DNA of 64,000 bases from Haliotis asinina (lineage: Eukaryota > Mollusca > Gastropoda > Lepetellida > Haliotidae): positions 11,955,001-12,019,000 of the forward strand of contig NC_090287.1 in NCBI RefSeq assembly GCF_037392515.1, given 5' to 3'. This document shows, piece after piece, positions 1-11,224 of this stretch. Position numbers and translations under genes: made by a program. The notes under the pieces are model-generated. The model worked only from the letters and a program-made list of their open reading frames with translations, made no database searches and was not told where the DNA came from. Each line of letters begins with the position of its first letter. The stretch's first letter is position 1.

Positions 1-1300
1 TTTATGAAAAATGAAAGGTAAGGTGTATGTAATGCTTTACAATTAGCCGTGTGTATACAATTCGCGTAACCCCCTAAAGTAACTATAAACACGTCACTCT
101 GGATATAGTCGTGTTTTGTAAACAATTACAGGACTGTATTGATTATACTGTGAGGGTAAAGATGTGTGACAATAGGAAACGAGGCTGTAATGTGAATGTA
201 ATCACTATGTTTCAACAATACCATACATAAACAAACTATTGTCACGGTGACGAGTGCTGTGATAATGGATTCGTCATACTGACTGACTGACAATATATTT
301 GCTTTGTATGATCATGACAGCTATTGTTCCCCGTAGTTGTCTGTAAAAATCTTGTCGTAAAGCCGTTTTAATTTTGACAATCCATGAATATAAGTACTAT
401 TTCCCCTTTGCTTCAATAAAATGTGTGTTTCAAGAATGTATTGTAATTGTGAACATCATGTGACACGTAAATGGCATATATGTTTTCCTCTATAATTTTT
501 AATAAACGACACCTAACTTACTCTGGAGTAATTTTCAATATATTTTAAGCGGCATGTCCAAAATACGTACACAACAGTGGTTTCATGTTTTTAGTTATCT
601 GAATCGGTTTAAGGTAATGCCTCACATGTTGCTGCAGAGCAAGAAGGCAGGTAGGAAAACCTTTTTTTGCTATCACGTAATCAATAAAGCATGTTGTCAA
701 CCCACAGAATAGTTTACTTAGGGTCACTTTGAATTAATAGTAAATAATAGTAAATAATGAACTTAAGTCAAAAGGAAGTTTTGAACGTAACAAAGTCCTG
801 CTTTACGAGGCATAGTTTAACACAACAACAACATTCGAATGTCATATGTATAATCACAGTGCAGAACACAAACAAACTACATTTGACACATAAAACGCGA
901 AAGACTTTCTTACTGAGTCTTTATCTCAATGCATACTTTGAACACAATCGTTATTCCGAATTATAGTATGAAACTGTATCAAATGGGCAATTTCGTGATC
1001 ATCAGTCCTCTTCTGTGTTAAAACAGTACCAAACTATAAATACATATGGTTGTCAGACATAAAATAAACAATCTACATTAGACATGTGAAACGACGATGA
1101 TTCTTCAAACTGTGTCTCAAAGCACAATTTTAAACACAATTGTGTTAATGCATCAAAGCGTGAAATTGTATCAAATGGGCAATGTCGTGATGATCAATCC
1201 TCTTCTGTGCAAAATACCAAACCATAAATACTTAGGCAAATATTCTCGTAATTATTATTGTTGTGAAACCGATGGCGCAAGTGGATAAATATCAAAGCGT

Positions 1301-1530
1301 TACCGATTAATTATTGCCTATTTAGAACTGTTAAAACACTCTATCGGACGTCCAGACAAGCGACGCCTCAGGGTTGAGTCATGGCAACGTGTCATTTGTT
1401 AATCACCTGCAGACAATAGGTTTTAACAGCTTCATGTTTTCTTAACTTGTCACAGGAAATGTCTGATTAGCTCGGTGAGCTAAACGATCTGATTGGATGT
1501 GTAAACGAGCTTAAAACACATCGTATAAAA
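1301..1530 (+). promoter_or_regulatory. A1 promoter: conserved upstream module, inverted CCAAT box and TATA box
   Basis: The core has GATTGG (inverted CCAAT) at 1491-1496 and TATAAAA at 1524-1530, 49 nt before the proposed ATG. If transcription starts about 25-30 nt after the TATA box, the leader is only about 20 nt. Upstream are TACCGATTAATTATTGCC at 1301-1318, a homeodomain/POU-like AT core, and TTGAGTCATGGCAAC at about 1374-1388, which contains an AP-1/bZIP core. The first element also lies upstream of all B genes. Factor assignments are inferred from motif resemblance only. Confidence 0.65.
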
Positions 1531-1572
1531 CCCTGTGATGTAACCTTGGATGGCATAATTCCCTTCACAACC

Positions 1573-2346
1573 ATGTTGGACATACCTACCCATCTTCTTC
1601 AGGCTCTCAGTGTCGACACCAATATCACCTACGATCTGGATATATCAAAGTTCCCAGGTTTGGACGACCCACAACAGATGTACCAACCAGCTCTGTTGAT
1701 AGCCACTGACTGGAGCGACTACGTCTATCCTGACGCACAGAGCGTCCCAAATGACACAGATAATACCACAAGTTCATACGACTCAGACAATGCATTTGTG
1801 GATGACTTGTATTTCCTAATAGGTACGTATTCTATCAACATTTGTATCTAACTTGTATCCTTTAATCCTTGAATCACAGTAACGGCATATGTTTCTTAAT
1901 ATGTACGTATCCTATTCACGTGTATGCTGTAACTCATTGATGACATTGTAACTCTAGCATTTACTGGTATTTAGAGGAGTTGTTCATGTTGTTGTTTTCT
2001 TTCCCCAGAAACAAGCCAGGAGTTCTTCACTGATGTCAACAGCAGCGATATAATGGACGACCAGATTTTCCAGTTTCTAGTGGATGACGTCTTTGCAGAC
2101 ATCGACCCAGCTTCAGAGTGTCTTGATGACAAACTCACTTTGGACGACAAAGTTACGATCCCAAAAGAACACTTATCTCCCTTTGTATCATGTATCAGAG
2201 GACAAAAACGCCGCCGAAATGATGACATCGAAAGCAGATCTGCAAGCAAAAAACCCAAACTGGCGGAGGGACCGACTCTTCAATTTCCAACCATGGTTTC
2301 TGTTTGTTCAAGGTCTAACGTGTGTGAACTCGTGAGGCATTCCTAG
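1573..2346 (+). CDS. A-type gene copy A1: small acidic protein with bipartite basic motif, unknown function
   Basis: Two exons are predicted: 1573-1822 and 2009-2346, with a 186-nt GT-AG phase-1 intron, giving 195 aa. The first in-frame ATG was chosen because it lines up with the ATGs of the C and D paralogues; the open frame extends upstream only through a TTG. Residues 15-33 carry the family signature with DLDISKFPGLDDP. Residues 50-80 are Asp-rich. Residues 99-113 (MDDQIFQFLVDDVFA) are acidic and hydrophobic. KRRR at 150-153 and KKPK at 164-167 form a bipartite nuclear-localisation-like motif, and PTMVSVCS lies near the end. No signal peptide, membrane segment or known domain is apparent. 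By eye it differs from A2 at about eight residues. I do not recognise the family; a nuclear role is inferred. Confidence 0.8.
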
Positions 2347-4455
2347 TACAGAAATACTTGTTGACTCATTCATTTTGAGCTTTGAGCTCCACCAAATCAG
2401 TGCTGGCATCTTTTGCCGTCTTCGAAGTGCATTTGCTTGTGTTAGTGACGGGTGTCAACGATGGGACAGGAACGCCTGGTGTCATCACTATCTGACTTCA
2501 TGAACATGTTGTCGTAGTATGGACGGAATCATTTACCGATATACAACATTTATTGAATTTTGAAAGGTTTTACCCTACATATTTGAAGACTCCATTAGTG
2601 CCAATGTACCATTAGTTGTATATGTGCTATCAACAGTATTATTTACACAAACATTCAGTGCATGTAATACGCTTTGACCTGTTTAATGCCATTTTCTGAT
2701 GTTATTTACATCTGTTGCTCACATCTACTTGTTCAGTTACTTGATTAAACTTTTATGACTGAGTTACGAGTGTTTTTGTTATTGATGCTTGGAATAGAAG
2801 GTAGTCAATGCTCATTTTTGTCATGAGCTAGACTTTTCAACATTGTTGACACAATGAAACTGAGGCGATCAATATTTCTACAACAGGACCATTGTATCGT
2901 TTACAAGTAGGACGTCTTCATCGAAAAGTAAAGAAACAAAACCCAGTTCAGCCCCGCTTGCTTGCCCATTATAAGCAACTACACTTGTTCACTTCTAGTT
3001 CGTTGCAAACCTATGTCAACTATGTCACAACTGTAGCTCCTGGGAATTCATATACTTCATCTCAAATAATGTTTTCCATGGTGCCCTTATACAAGCTGCG
3101 ACCTTCGAAATGAATATTTGGAGGCAAAGATCTCAAGCAGTTTGCCAATCCCTTGTTTCAAAATCAGTCAATTTGAATATTAAAATTGAATTTGCTTGAT
3201 TCAACACAACCGTTCCGCCAAAATATTTATCACAAATACATTATTCTAGAAATGCTAATTTTGTACAATGCATTTCTTTGTTATGTCTAACCGCGATGGA
3301 TAGATCGTGACAGCATGAAACACGTTTGTCTTGTGAGTGTACTCCCGATGGTCCCCCAAATTCAAACGTAAATAGTTCATTGTTAGCGAAGTTTCTTCTT
3401 TTGTCTTGCAATGTTATGATTACTCTGTGGAACCAGCTGCAGTGAATGATTGGCAAAATGTTTTCCTTGTGAAATTGTCTTGTTCTTAGGAGACGTGGAG
3501 TCATATCGTCGTGGGGCTTTGTGTGATATTCTTACCTCATGTGATCATCGGATCTCCGTTTACTGAGAGGCTTTGCCTTTGCGCGTGTGATGATATTGAA
3601 GCAAGGGTTAATATTTTCTTCCTATGTGTCACTCAGAATGTGTTGTTATATATTACACAATCAATGAGGCGATACCTCTAAAGTAGCCATACTTTATCAG
3701 ATTATGATGGTTGTGTATTGGTATAGTAATACGTAGAACTCCTATATTTTCTTTTCTTTTTTTCTTTGGTTGTTTTTTGCTATTATTTGTTTTTGGGTGG
3801 TGTGGGTAGGAGGGTTATTGTGACTTCATTTCGTCATTAACCACTAGCAGATGCTACTGGCTACGATGGGAAATGTATGCTCACAATTGTTTTCTCATCT
3901 GAAACCAAATACCATTTTTGAACAAAATACTTCGAAGTTTTAAAAAGATATACACTAATTATGAAAGTAGAAACTGATGCTTTGGAAGTTTATACCATTT
4001 TCACGCCAGAGTCTCTCGCAACCATCTCCTCTGAGATTATACCGTAATGGTATTAATTAATATTTTAGCCCTGTCTAGCACACGCTAAATAACAACGTGA
4101 ATGGTCATCGAGTAATAGGTGAGGTATACACCTAATTGTCTTTTCTTTATGTTTCAAAAGAATGCAAAATTGCATTTTCAGACAATTTTTTCGTGACCTT
4201 TTATGACATTCAAGTAACTACAGGCGGTTCACACACGTTGAGGAATCTGTTACAACTGGCGATATGTGAAATAATTTGGATTTGACAAATACGTTACATT
4301 TGCAACGTTGCACTTGCTTGATAAAGGTGGTAGTACCTACGACGAAGCATCGCACTCATTACATCAAAGTATTTTCATAGAACTTGGCTTTCCTTCATCT
4401 TTACAAAAACTAAACTGCATCTCAAAGAAAAGTATGTATGAATGTATGTTTGCAG
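2347..4455. other. 3' flank of A1, no gene seen
   Basis: This stretch matches the 3' flanks of A2, A3 and A4 in patches, for example 2590-2900 and 3470-3540. ATTAAA at 2744-2749 could be a polyadenylation hexamer for A1, and is shared with the other A copies. ORFs at 2892-3113 and 3241-3504 are not preserved in the paralogous flanks. I see no gene. Confidence 0.6.
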
Positions 4456-4618
4456 GAGTGAGTGAGTGAGTGAGTGAGTGAGTGAGTGAGTGAGTGAGTG
4501 AGTGAGTGAGTGAGTGAGTGAGTGAGTGAGTGAGTGAGTGAGTGAGTGAGTGAGTGAGTGAGTGAGTGAGTGAGTGAGTGAGTGAGTGAGTGAGTGAGTG
4601 AGTGAGTGAGTGAGTGAG
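4456..4618. repeat. Tetranucleotide microsatellite (GAGT)n, about 40 units
   Basis: An uninterrupted run of GAGT units spans about 163 nt. The same motif tails the SINE at 42827, so it may be an expanded relic of a SINE end, although no SINE body is obvious beside it. Its reverse translation gives a Thr-His-Ser-Leu ORF (4805-4422) that is not a gene. Confidence 0.97.
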
Positions 4619-5655
4619 GTATGTTTGTAGGACGTTTAGATTTTAGAAGGCGTGTATTAATGATTTTCTGGTCTGCGTGTGGGTATGTAGTTGTGGAAAT
4701 AATGAGTATACATAGAAACATTTCATGCAAAAAGTATTTCCCCTTGTAAATGATAGCCTGTGCAAGTTGACATCGGCTTTCATGTTTGCGTATTTTCCAA
4801 ATCATTCCAAATTTGATATTTGCATTTTAATGTTTTTGTGCCAAAGTCTGACTGTAGATCATATTTCTGTTAAGTATTTCCTCTTGTAAATGATAGTATA
4901 AAGTCACTATGTATTGCCACTATCAAGAAAGACTACACATAAAGAAAATTAACTTTCGATAACGTGAAAAGCAGAATCAAGAATTTGCATTCAGTTCATC
5001 ACATTTCTCTTATGTCAAGAGACATGGATATATATCTAACTCAAGAAACCCAATTGTAAAGATTTGTTTGTGTATACCTAATCATTTAAGTAATCATTAA
5101 AACCACGTGGAATGGACTTATTGGCAACAAGCAGCCTGTCCAGTGACGTGCATATCATGCTTTACAATTACCCTTGTGTATACAATGCGCGTAATCCCCC
5201 CAAACAAATAACTTTAACACGTCACTCTTGATATAGTCTTATTTAGATCAATTATAGAATGGTATTGTTTATACGGTGAGGTAAAGATGTGTGACAATAG
5301 GAAACGAAGCTGTAATGCAAATGTAATCCCTGTGGTTCAACAATACCATGTATAAACATACTATTGTCACGGTGACGAGTGCTGTGATAACGGATACGTC
5401 ATTCTGATTGTCGTTCCTTTTTTCGCCGTATTGCTGTTTTTCTTACGAAACCAGCTGTAATGACTGATCGCCAATATATTTGTTTTATCAGATCATGACA
5501 GCTATTGTTCCTTGTAGTTGTCAATAAAAGCCTCGTCGTAAAGCTGTCATACTACTGATGATCCATGAATATAAGTACTATTTTTCCTTTATTCCAATGT
5601 AATATTGTTTCATATTTGTAATTTATTGGGTTTTTTGTTTTGTTTTGTTTTCTTT

Positions 5656-5675
5656 GGGGAAGGGGTGGGGGTGGG

Positions 5676-5706
<31 letters not shown>

Positions 5707-5714
5707 GGTGTGTG
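5656..5714. repeat. G-rich low-complexity tract with a run of 19 G
   Basis: GGGG-type runs are followed by (GT)n and 19 consecutive G at about 5690-5708. This could form a G-quadruplex and is absent from the equivalent place in blocks III and IV. Its exact length is likely to be unreliable in any assembly. Confidence 0.85.
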
Positions 5715-6387
5715 ATATAGAAGAACTATCTTAGTCTGGAGTTGAAATTTTCAACATATGTTCAACGACATGCTCAGTCTATAAACGTGAATATGACAGT
5801 GGTTCTGTGGTGTTAGTTATTTGTAGGAATCGATTAATGTAATGTCTGACATGTTGCTGCATTACTTTTGTTATAACATAATCAGTAAAGCAAATCCGTT
5901 TTCAGTTACGAGTTAACATGGATATTACTGAGATGTAGACAAAAGAATACATGTTAACATATTCTATTTTTCTTAACTGGATTGGCGGAAAACCCACTCT
6001 GTGTCAATGCGACAAGTAGATTATCTGACTTTAAAGACTTCACAAATTTAGTCTTGGTGAGTCATAAAAACAGAGGCCGAAATATATGAAAATTATAGAC
6101 ACTCAATTGTTTCTGATTTCATTGTTCCCTTCAGTTATCAGACATAAAACAAGCAATCTACATTAGACATATGAAACGACGATGATTCTTCAAACTGTGT
6201 CTCAAAGCATATTTTAAACACAATAGTGATACTGCATCAAAGCGTGAAATTGTATCAAATGGGCAATGTCGTGATGATCAGTCCTCTTCTGTGCAAAAAC
6301 AATACCAAACCATAAATACTTAGGCAAATATTCTCGTAATTATAATTGCTGTGGAACCGTGGCGCGGGTAGATAAATATCAAAGCGC

Positions 6388-6618
6388 TACCGATTAATTA
6401 TTGCCTGTTTAGAACTGTTAAAACACTCTATCGGACGTCCAGACAAGCGACGCCTCAGGGTTGAGTCATGGCAACGTGTCATTTCTTAATCACATGCAGA
6501 CAATAGGTTTCAGCAGCTTCATGTTTTTTTTAACTTGTCACAGGAAATGTCTGATTAGCTCGGTGAGCTAAACGATCTGATTGGATGTGTAAACGAGCTT
6601 AAAACACATCGTATAAAA
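6388..6618 (+). promoter_or_regulatory. A2 promoter: upstream AT element, inverted CCAAT box and TATA box
   Basis: TACCGATTAATTATTGCC starts at about 6388, GATTGG lies at 6579-6584 and TATAAAA at 6612-6618. The 33-nt spacing between the last two equals that of A1. The ATG follows 49 nt after the TATA start. Confidence 0.65.
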
Positions 6619-6660
6619 ACCTGTGATGTAACCTTGGATGGCATAATTCCCTTCACAACC

Positions 6661-7434
6661 ATGTTGGACATACCTACCCATCTTCTTCAGCCTCTCAGTG
6701 TCGACACCAATATCACCTACGATCTGGATATGTCAAAGTTCCCAGGTTTGGACGACCCACAACAGATGTACCAACCAGCTCTGTTGATAGCCACTGACTG
6801 GAGCGACTACGTCTATCCTGACGCACAGAGCGTCCCAAATGACACAGATAATACCACAAGTTCATACGACCCAGACAATTTATTTGTGGATGACTTGTAT
6901 TTCCTAATAGGTACGTATTCTATCAACATTTGTATCTAACTTGTATCCTTTAATCCTTGAATCACAGTAACGGCATATGTTTCTTAATATGTACGTATCC
7001 TATTCACGTGTATGCTGTAACTCATTGATGACATTGTAACTCTAGCGTTTACTGGTATTTAGAGGAGTTGTTCATGTTGTTGTTTTCTTTCCCCAGAAAC
7101 AAGCCAGGAGTTCTTTGCTGATGTCAACAGCAGCGATATAATGGACGACCAGATTTTCCACTTTCTAGTAGATGACGTCTTTGCAGACATCGACCCAGCC
7201 TCAGAGTGTCTTGATGACAAACTCACTTTGGACGACAAAGTTACGACCCCAAAAGAACACTTATCTCCCTTTGTATCATGTATCAGAGGACAAAAACGCC
7301 GCCGAAATGATGACATCGAAAGCAGATCTGCAAGCAAGAAACCCAAACTGGCGGAGGGACCGACTCTTCAATTTCCAACCATGGTTTCTGTTTGTTCAAT
7401 GTCTAACGTGTGTGAACTCGTGAGGCATTCCTAG
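6661..7434 (+). CDS. A-type gene copy A2: small acidic protein with bipartite basic motif
   Basis: Exons 6661-6910 and 7097-7434 with a 186-nt phase-1 GT-AG intron give 195 aa. The layout is as in A1: signature DTNITYDLDMSKFPGLDDP at residues 15-33, acidic/hydrophobic segment at 99-113 (FHFLVDDVFA here, where the other A copies have FQFLVDDVFA), KRRR at 150-153 and KKPK at 164-167. It differs from A3 at about four residues by eye. An intact frame over 195 codons plus conserved splice sites argue for a working gene. Function is unknown. Confidence 0.82.
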
Positions 7435-9350
7435 TTCAGAACTTCTGAAATATGTTTTGGCTCATTGACTCTGAGTTTTGAGCTCCACCAAATCAGTGCT
7501 TGAATCTTTTGGTGTCTTCGAAGTACAATTGCTTGTGTTAGTAATGGGTGTCAACGGCGGGTTTTATCACTTTCTGACTTCATGAACATACTGTCATAGT
7601 ATGGACGTAATTGTACAACTGGAAAAAATTATGGAAAAGGTTTCCATTTACATATTTGAATGTCCCATTAGTGCCAATGTATCATTATTTCTATATGTGC
7701 TATGAACAACATAATTTACACAAACACTCAGTGCATGTAATACGTTTTCACCTGTTTACTGCCATTTACTGATGTTATTTACTGACGTTGCTTACATCTA
7801 CTTGTTCAGTTACTTGATTAAACTGTTATAACTGAATTACGAGTGTTTGTGTTATTGATGCTTGAAAAAAGTAGCCTGTGCTCCTTTTGTTATGAACTAG
7901 ACTTTTCAACATTATTGACTACAATCAAATTGATGTTGTCTACAATATGTTTACAATAGGACCATTTTAGAGTTATACATTGTACGTCAACCTAAGCAGG
8001 TCAAGGACCAGTTCAATGCCGCTTACTAGTATTTCCCTGCTGAAACCGACAACACTTCAACACTTTCTCAACACAGTTCGTTGCAAATCTATATCGAAAC
8101 TGTCACAACTGAGGTTTCTGTGAATTTATATGCTACGTCTCATTTGACGTGCCTTTACTTATAAGTTGCGACCCTTAAAATGAATATTTGGAAGAAAGAG
8201 TTTGCCAATCTCTTTAATTTTTAAAAAAAATTCAAAGACACTTTCTGTCAAAACAATCATCACATTATGCATTATTCTAGAATGCTACTGTTACACTATG
8301 CACTAACCGCAGGGGATAGACGCATTACAGCATGAAACGCACTTGTCTGCTGTAGTAATCACGATGTTCCCACCAACCTTAGTGTAAACAGTTCATTGTT
8401 ACTGTAGGTGTTGTGATAAAGGATAGGTCATTGCAATTTTCCTCTTTTGTCCTCCAATATTATTGCTGCTCCGTGGAACCAGTTGCAGTGAATCATTGGC
8501 AGGACGTTAACTTCATCAAATTGCCCTGTGAAGCTTTTCTTTCCAGACGTGGGGTCATCTCGTCGTGGAGCTCATCCAGTATTTTTACGTGATGTGAAAA
8601 AATATACAGCAGTCATTGTCTTATATTGGGTCGTGACTTAACCACTCATTAACCACTAAGAAATACTGTCCCATTAAATGTCTGGGCTACGTGTAGAGAG
8701 CGCAAAGGCCTTGAGCTGATGATGAGCCATACCATCCTGAATGCGTTGAAAAGAATAGAGTAAAAGAATCGGTCATACGCACATATTATGGGTTTTAACT
8801 TTTGACGTGAAGGTTGAAAGAGAGTCACGGAATTTGATTTCCAGAAGCAACATTGTCCACAAGGTTGGTGCAACAGAGGCGAAAACTCCTTTCCCATACG
8901 AAACTACAGGGAATTTGGGAACTTGTACTAGCTGTATTCTGTGATGAGGTCATTGAGATATTCTGGAGCTTGATTGTGGAGATATATGAACGTGAAATAA
9001 TTTGGATTTAATCGTTATTTTACATTTGTGACTGACGAAAAGAATATTTGTCGCGTGTCACATTAGTTCCACAGGCAGAAGCAGGTCAACAAACAAAAAA
9101 CTCCTGTCATTAACAACAGACAAGTCTTTATTTGTACAACACCAAATACATTTATATTGTAATATTGTGTTAGCATCTTAATTGGTTTAATTGAATAATA
9201 ATATGGAGTTGTATCCACAGAAACATTCATATATCCTGTGTCACTTTTACTGAACATAATCGACAATCAAAACATGAGTGTTACATGAAGGGCATCGTAA
9301 TTAGTAAATGCTCCCTAACCAGTGACGCAGCCTGGTTAACATCAAAGCAC
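7435..9350. other. A2-B1 spacer, no gene seen
   Basis: The spacer is conserved between blocks II, III and IV (compare 16600-18570 and 26446-28366) and more weakly in block I. Short minus-strand ORFs at 8649-8897 and 9063-9266 vary in length and frame among the copies, so I do not call them genes. A possible ATTAAA polyadenylation hexamer lies near 7815. Confidence 0.6.
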
Positions 9351-9554
9351 TACCGATTAATTATTGCCCATTAAGAATGTTAAAACCCGACCCAAAGACG
9401 ACCAGACAAGCAACACCTTTGAGTTGAGTCATATTTGTTAATCGCCTTCACCCAATAAAAGCTTTCACGCCGTTTTAACAACTTCATGTTTTCATACAGT
9501 ATCATAGGAAATGTCTGATGTCGGTACGTTAAAAGCTCTGACTAGGTGTATAAA
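9351..9554 (+). promoter_or_regulatory. B1 promoter region
   Basis: TACCGATTAATTATTGCC lies at 9351-9368, identical to the A promoters. TTGAGTCAT is at about 9424-9432, CCAAT at 9452-9456 in the forward orientation, and TATAAA at 9549-9554. Unlike the A, C and D genes, the GATTGG box directly before the TATA is missing. Confidence 0.5.
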
Positions 9555-9611
9555 CACACATTGTGTAAATAATCGTGATGCAATGGCGTATTGTATAGTT
9601 CCGTCCCAAAG

Positions 9612-10545
9612 ATGCTTGACGTACGTCCCCAACCTCTCAGTATCGACACCAACATCACCTACGACCTGGATATGTCCAAGTTCCCAGGTGTGGACGGCCC
9701 ACAACAAATGTACCAACCTGCTCTGCTGATAGCTATTGACTACTTCTACCACACAAGACGCAGACAATACAACACGTTCAGACGACCCAGAAGAAGTCAA
9801 TGTAGACAACTTCCTCATAGGTAATGTAAATCTGTTGACATTTGTATGTTATGAGTATCTATCTTGTATCTTGTAATTCTTGAATCACTGTGACAAAACT
9901 AACGGCAGATATTTCTTAATAGGTACGTAATCTATTAATATTATGAACATCTGCCTGTCTTCAATCAGTAATAACATCGTAACAAAATTACTTGCATTTA
10001 TCTATAGCTCTGTTGCTCATGTTACAACTCGGATTGTCTATTTGTAGACGACTTGTTTTGTCTCAATTCGCGTACTATAACCCTGACGTCCACTGATATC
10101 TTTCTGATTGACAATAAACTGTTGGGCGCTAGTGTAGTGCATGTAATGATATCGTTGCCAAATGAACAAAATATAGTTTTGAAAGTTCTGTAGTTCATGT
10201 GGCTGTTGTCCTTCCCCAGCATGAAGTCAGGAGATTTTTTAACTGATGTCAGCAACAGTAACATAAACGGCGACTATGTTTTCCAGGCCCGGTTTGATGA
10301 CGTTGTTGAACACAATGACGTGGTTGCAACAATATATTGATCCGGGCACACCAAACATCAAAACACATCTTCAGGCAGATGTTTTGGACAGCTTGTATGA
10401 TGGAGTTTGCTTTCGCAGTGAAGAAACTCGAAAGCACATATGTGACGATGTTTTGTCCATAGAACAATTATCTCCCTTTGTATCATGTCTCGGAGGACAG
10501 AAGCGACGCCGAAACGATGAGAAGGCTGTGAAGAAGAAATAGAAA
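9612..10545 (+). pseudogene. B-type paralogue B1, frame-altered relative to A
   Basis: Exon 1 (9612-9820) starts with the family signature (DLDMSKFPGVDGP), but after residue 45 the frame differs from A. The segment that is Asp-rich in A reads as Arg-rich (HTRRRQYNTFRRPRRSQCR). Exon 2 starts at 10220 after CCCCAG. A second length change there restores the A-like frame (FLTDVSNSNINGDYVFQ) until a stop at 10338-10340, predicting about 109 aa. The remainder, including GQKRRRND, stays open in another frame to a TAG at about 10540. Either this is a pseudogene, or a further small intron is used. B2 and B3 share the same changes, so they predate the block duplications. Confidence 0.6.
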
Positions 10546-10634
10546 ATGGCAATCGTCTCTTCATATTCCCAAACTGGTGGTTCCTGTGGTTCAAGATCTA
10601 ATGGGTTTTCTATCAAAACGTTTTCTTTCGGAAA

Positions 10635-11224
10635 CAAGACAAGACAATGGTTTATTGTATTTTAGGCCACTGGCTCTTATACGAGAGAGTTGCATACAAC
10701 ATTGGGATACATGTTTTAGGGATATACATCAGGACATGGCTACTTGTAAGTGTTCGTTACGACGAATAAATGCATACTTAACATAGAGAGCTAGGTTACG
10801 AAGGGTAAATTCATTATTAGTTGTTAATATACTAGTAGAAAAGTCGCATGTTAGAGCGTTTACCTGGAGACCAACAATTCAACCACTGATGCTCAGATGA
10901 ACAAGCATTGTCCCACAACATTTGTAGTTCTGGACACCAATAAGGTTCAGCATTATGTTTACTTTTTTACCCCCTTGTGTAAAAGGTGTAGCCAGAGCAC
11001 ACTTATCCATTTCTTTGTGCATGAACTTCATCATATGCCCCATTAATATCTTGTTGCGAATTCAACTGAGTTTCAATTTTGTACTTGTAACTTTACTGGG
11101 AATATACTGCTTGTGTGTAGAAGCACCCTTATGATCACAATCAACTGCTCTACCTACGTCGAGCTTCACATATTTAGGAATACACATCTCCCATGACAAG
11201 ATGGAGTGGTCCAGTATATTACAG
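10635..11224 (-). mobile_element. LINE 3' fragment (outer element), block II
   Basis: Read on the minus strand, this ends in a LINE-like 3' terminus (GCCAGTGGCC-like motif followed by AATAAACCATTG) whose ending resembles that of the second LINE at 20489. Upstream are broken coding traces suggestive of the linker between endonuclease and reverse transcriptase. It is interrupted on its other side by a second LINE. The same fragment lies at 19856-20488. Block IV has no LINE at this point. Confidence 0.6.

Larger units (their letters stand above)
1..4748 (+). repeat. Duplication block I (A1 unit, no B gene)
   Basis: This is the leftmost of four related blocks. From about position 30 it matches the 5' flanks of A2 (from about 5150), A3 (from about 14490) and A4 (from about 24350). 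The 3' flank of A1 matches the A-gene 3' flanks of the other blocks in patches to about 4300. The part that carries a B gene elsewhere is absent here, and a long GTGA microsatellite lies near that point. It is visibly more diverged than blocks II-IV. The left edge may lie outside the window. Positions 1-1490 hold no gene that I can support; short ORFs at 757-966 and 1097-1288 are not kept open in the other blocks. Confidence 0.75.

Noticed and set aside
1546-1572. N-terminal extension of the A proteins from a TTG codon
   Set aside because: It begins too close to the TATA box, is not an ATG, and C and D proteins align from the downstream ATG.
1971-2258. 95-codon minus-strand ORF opposite A exon 2, repeated in each A copy
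   Set aside because: It is a shadow of exon 2; it recurs only because the exon does.
4422-4805. 127-codon minus-strand ORF of repeated Ser-Leu-Thr-His
   Set aside because: It is the reverse reading of the GAGT microsatellite.
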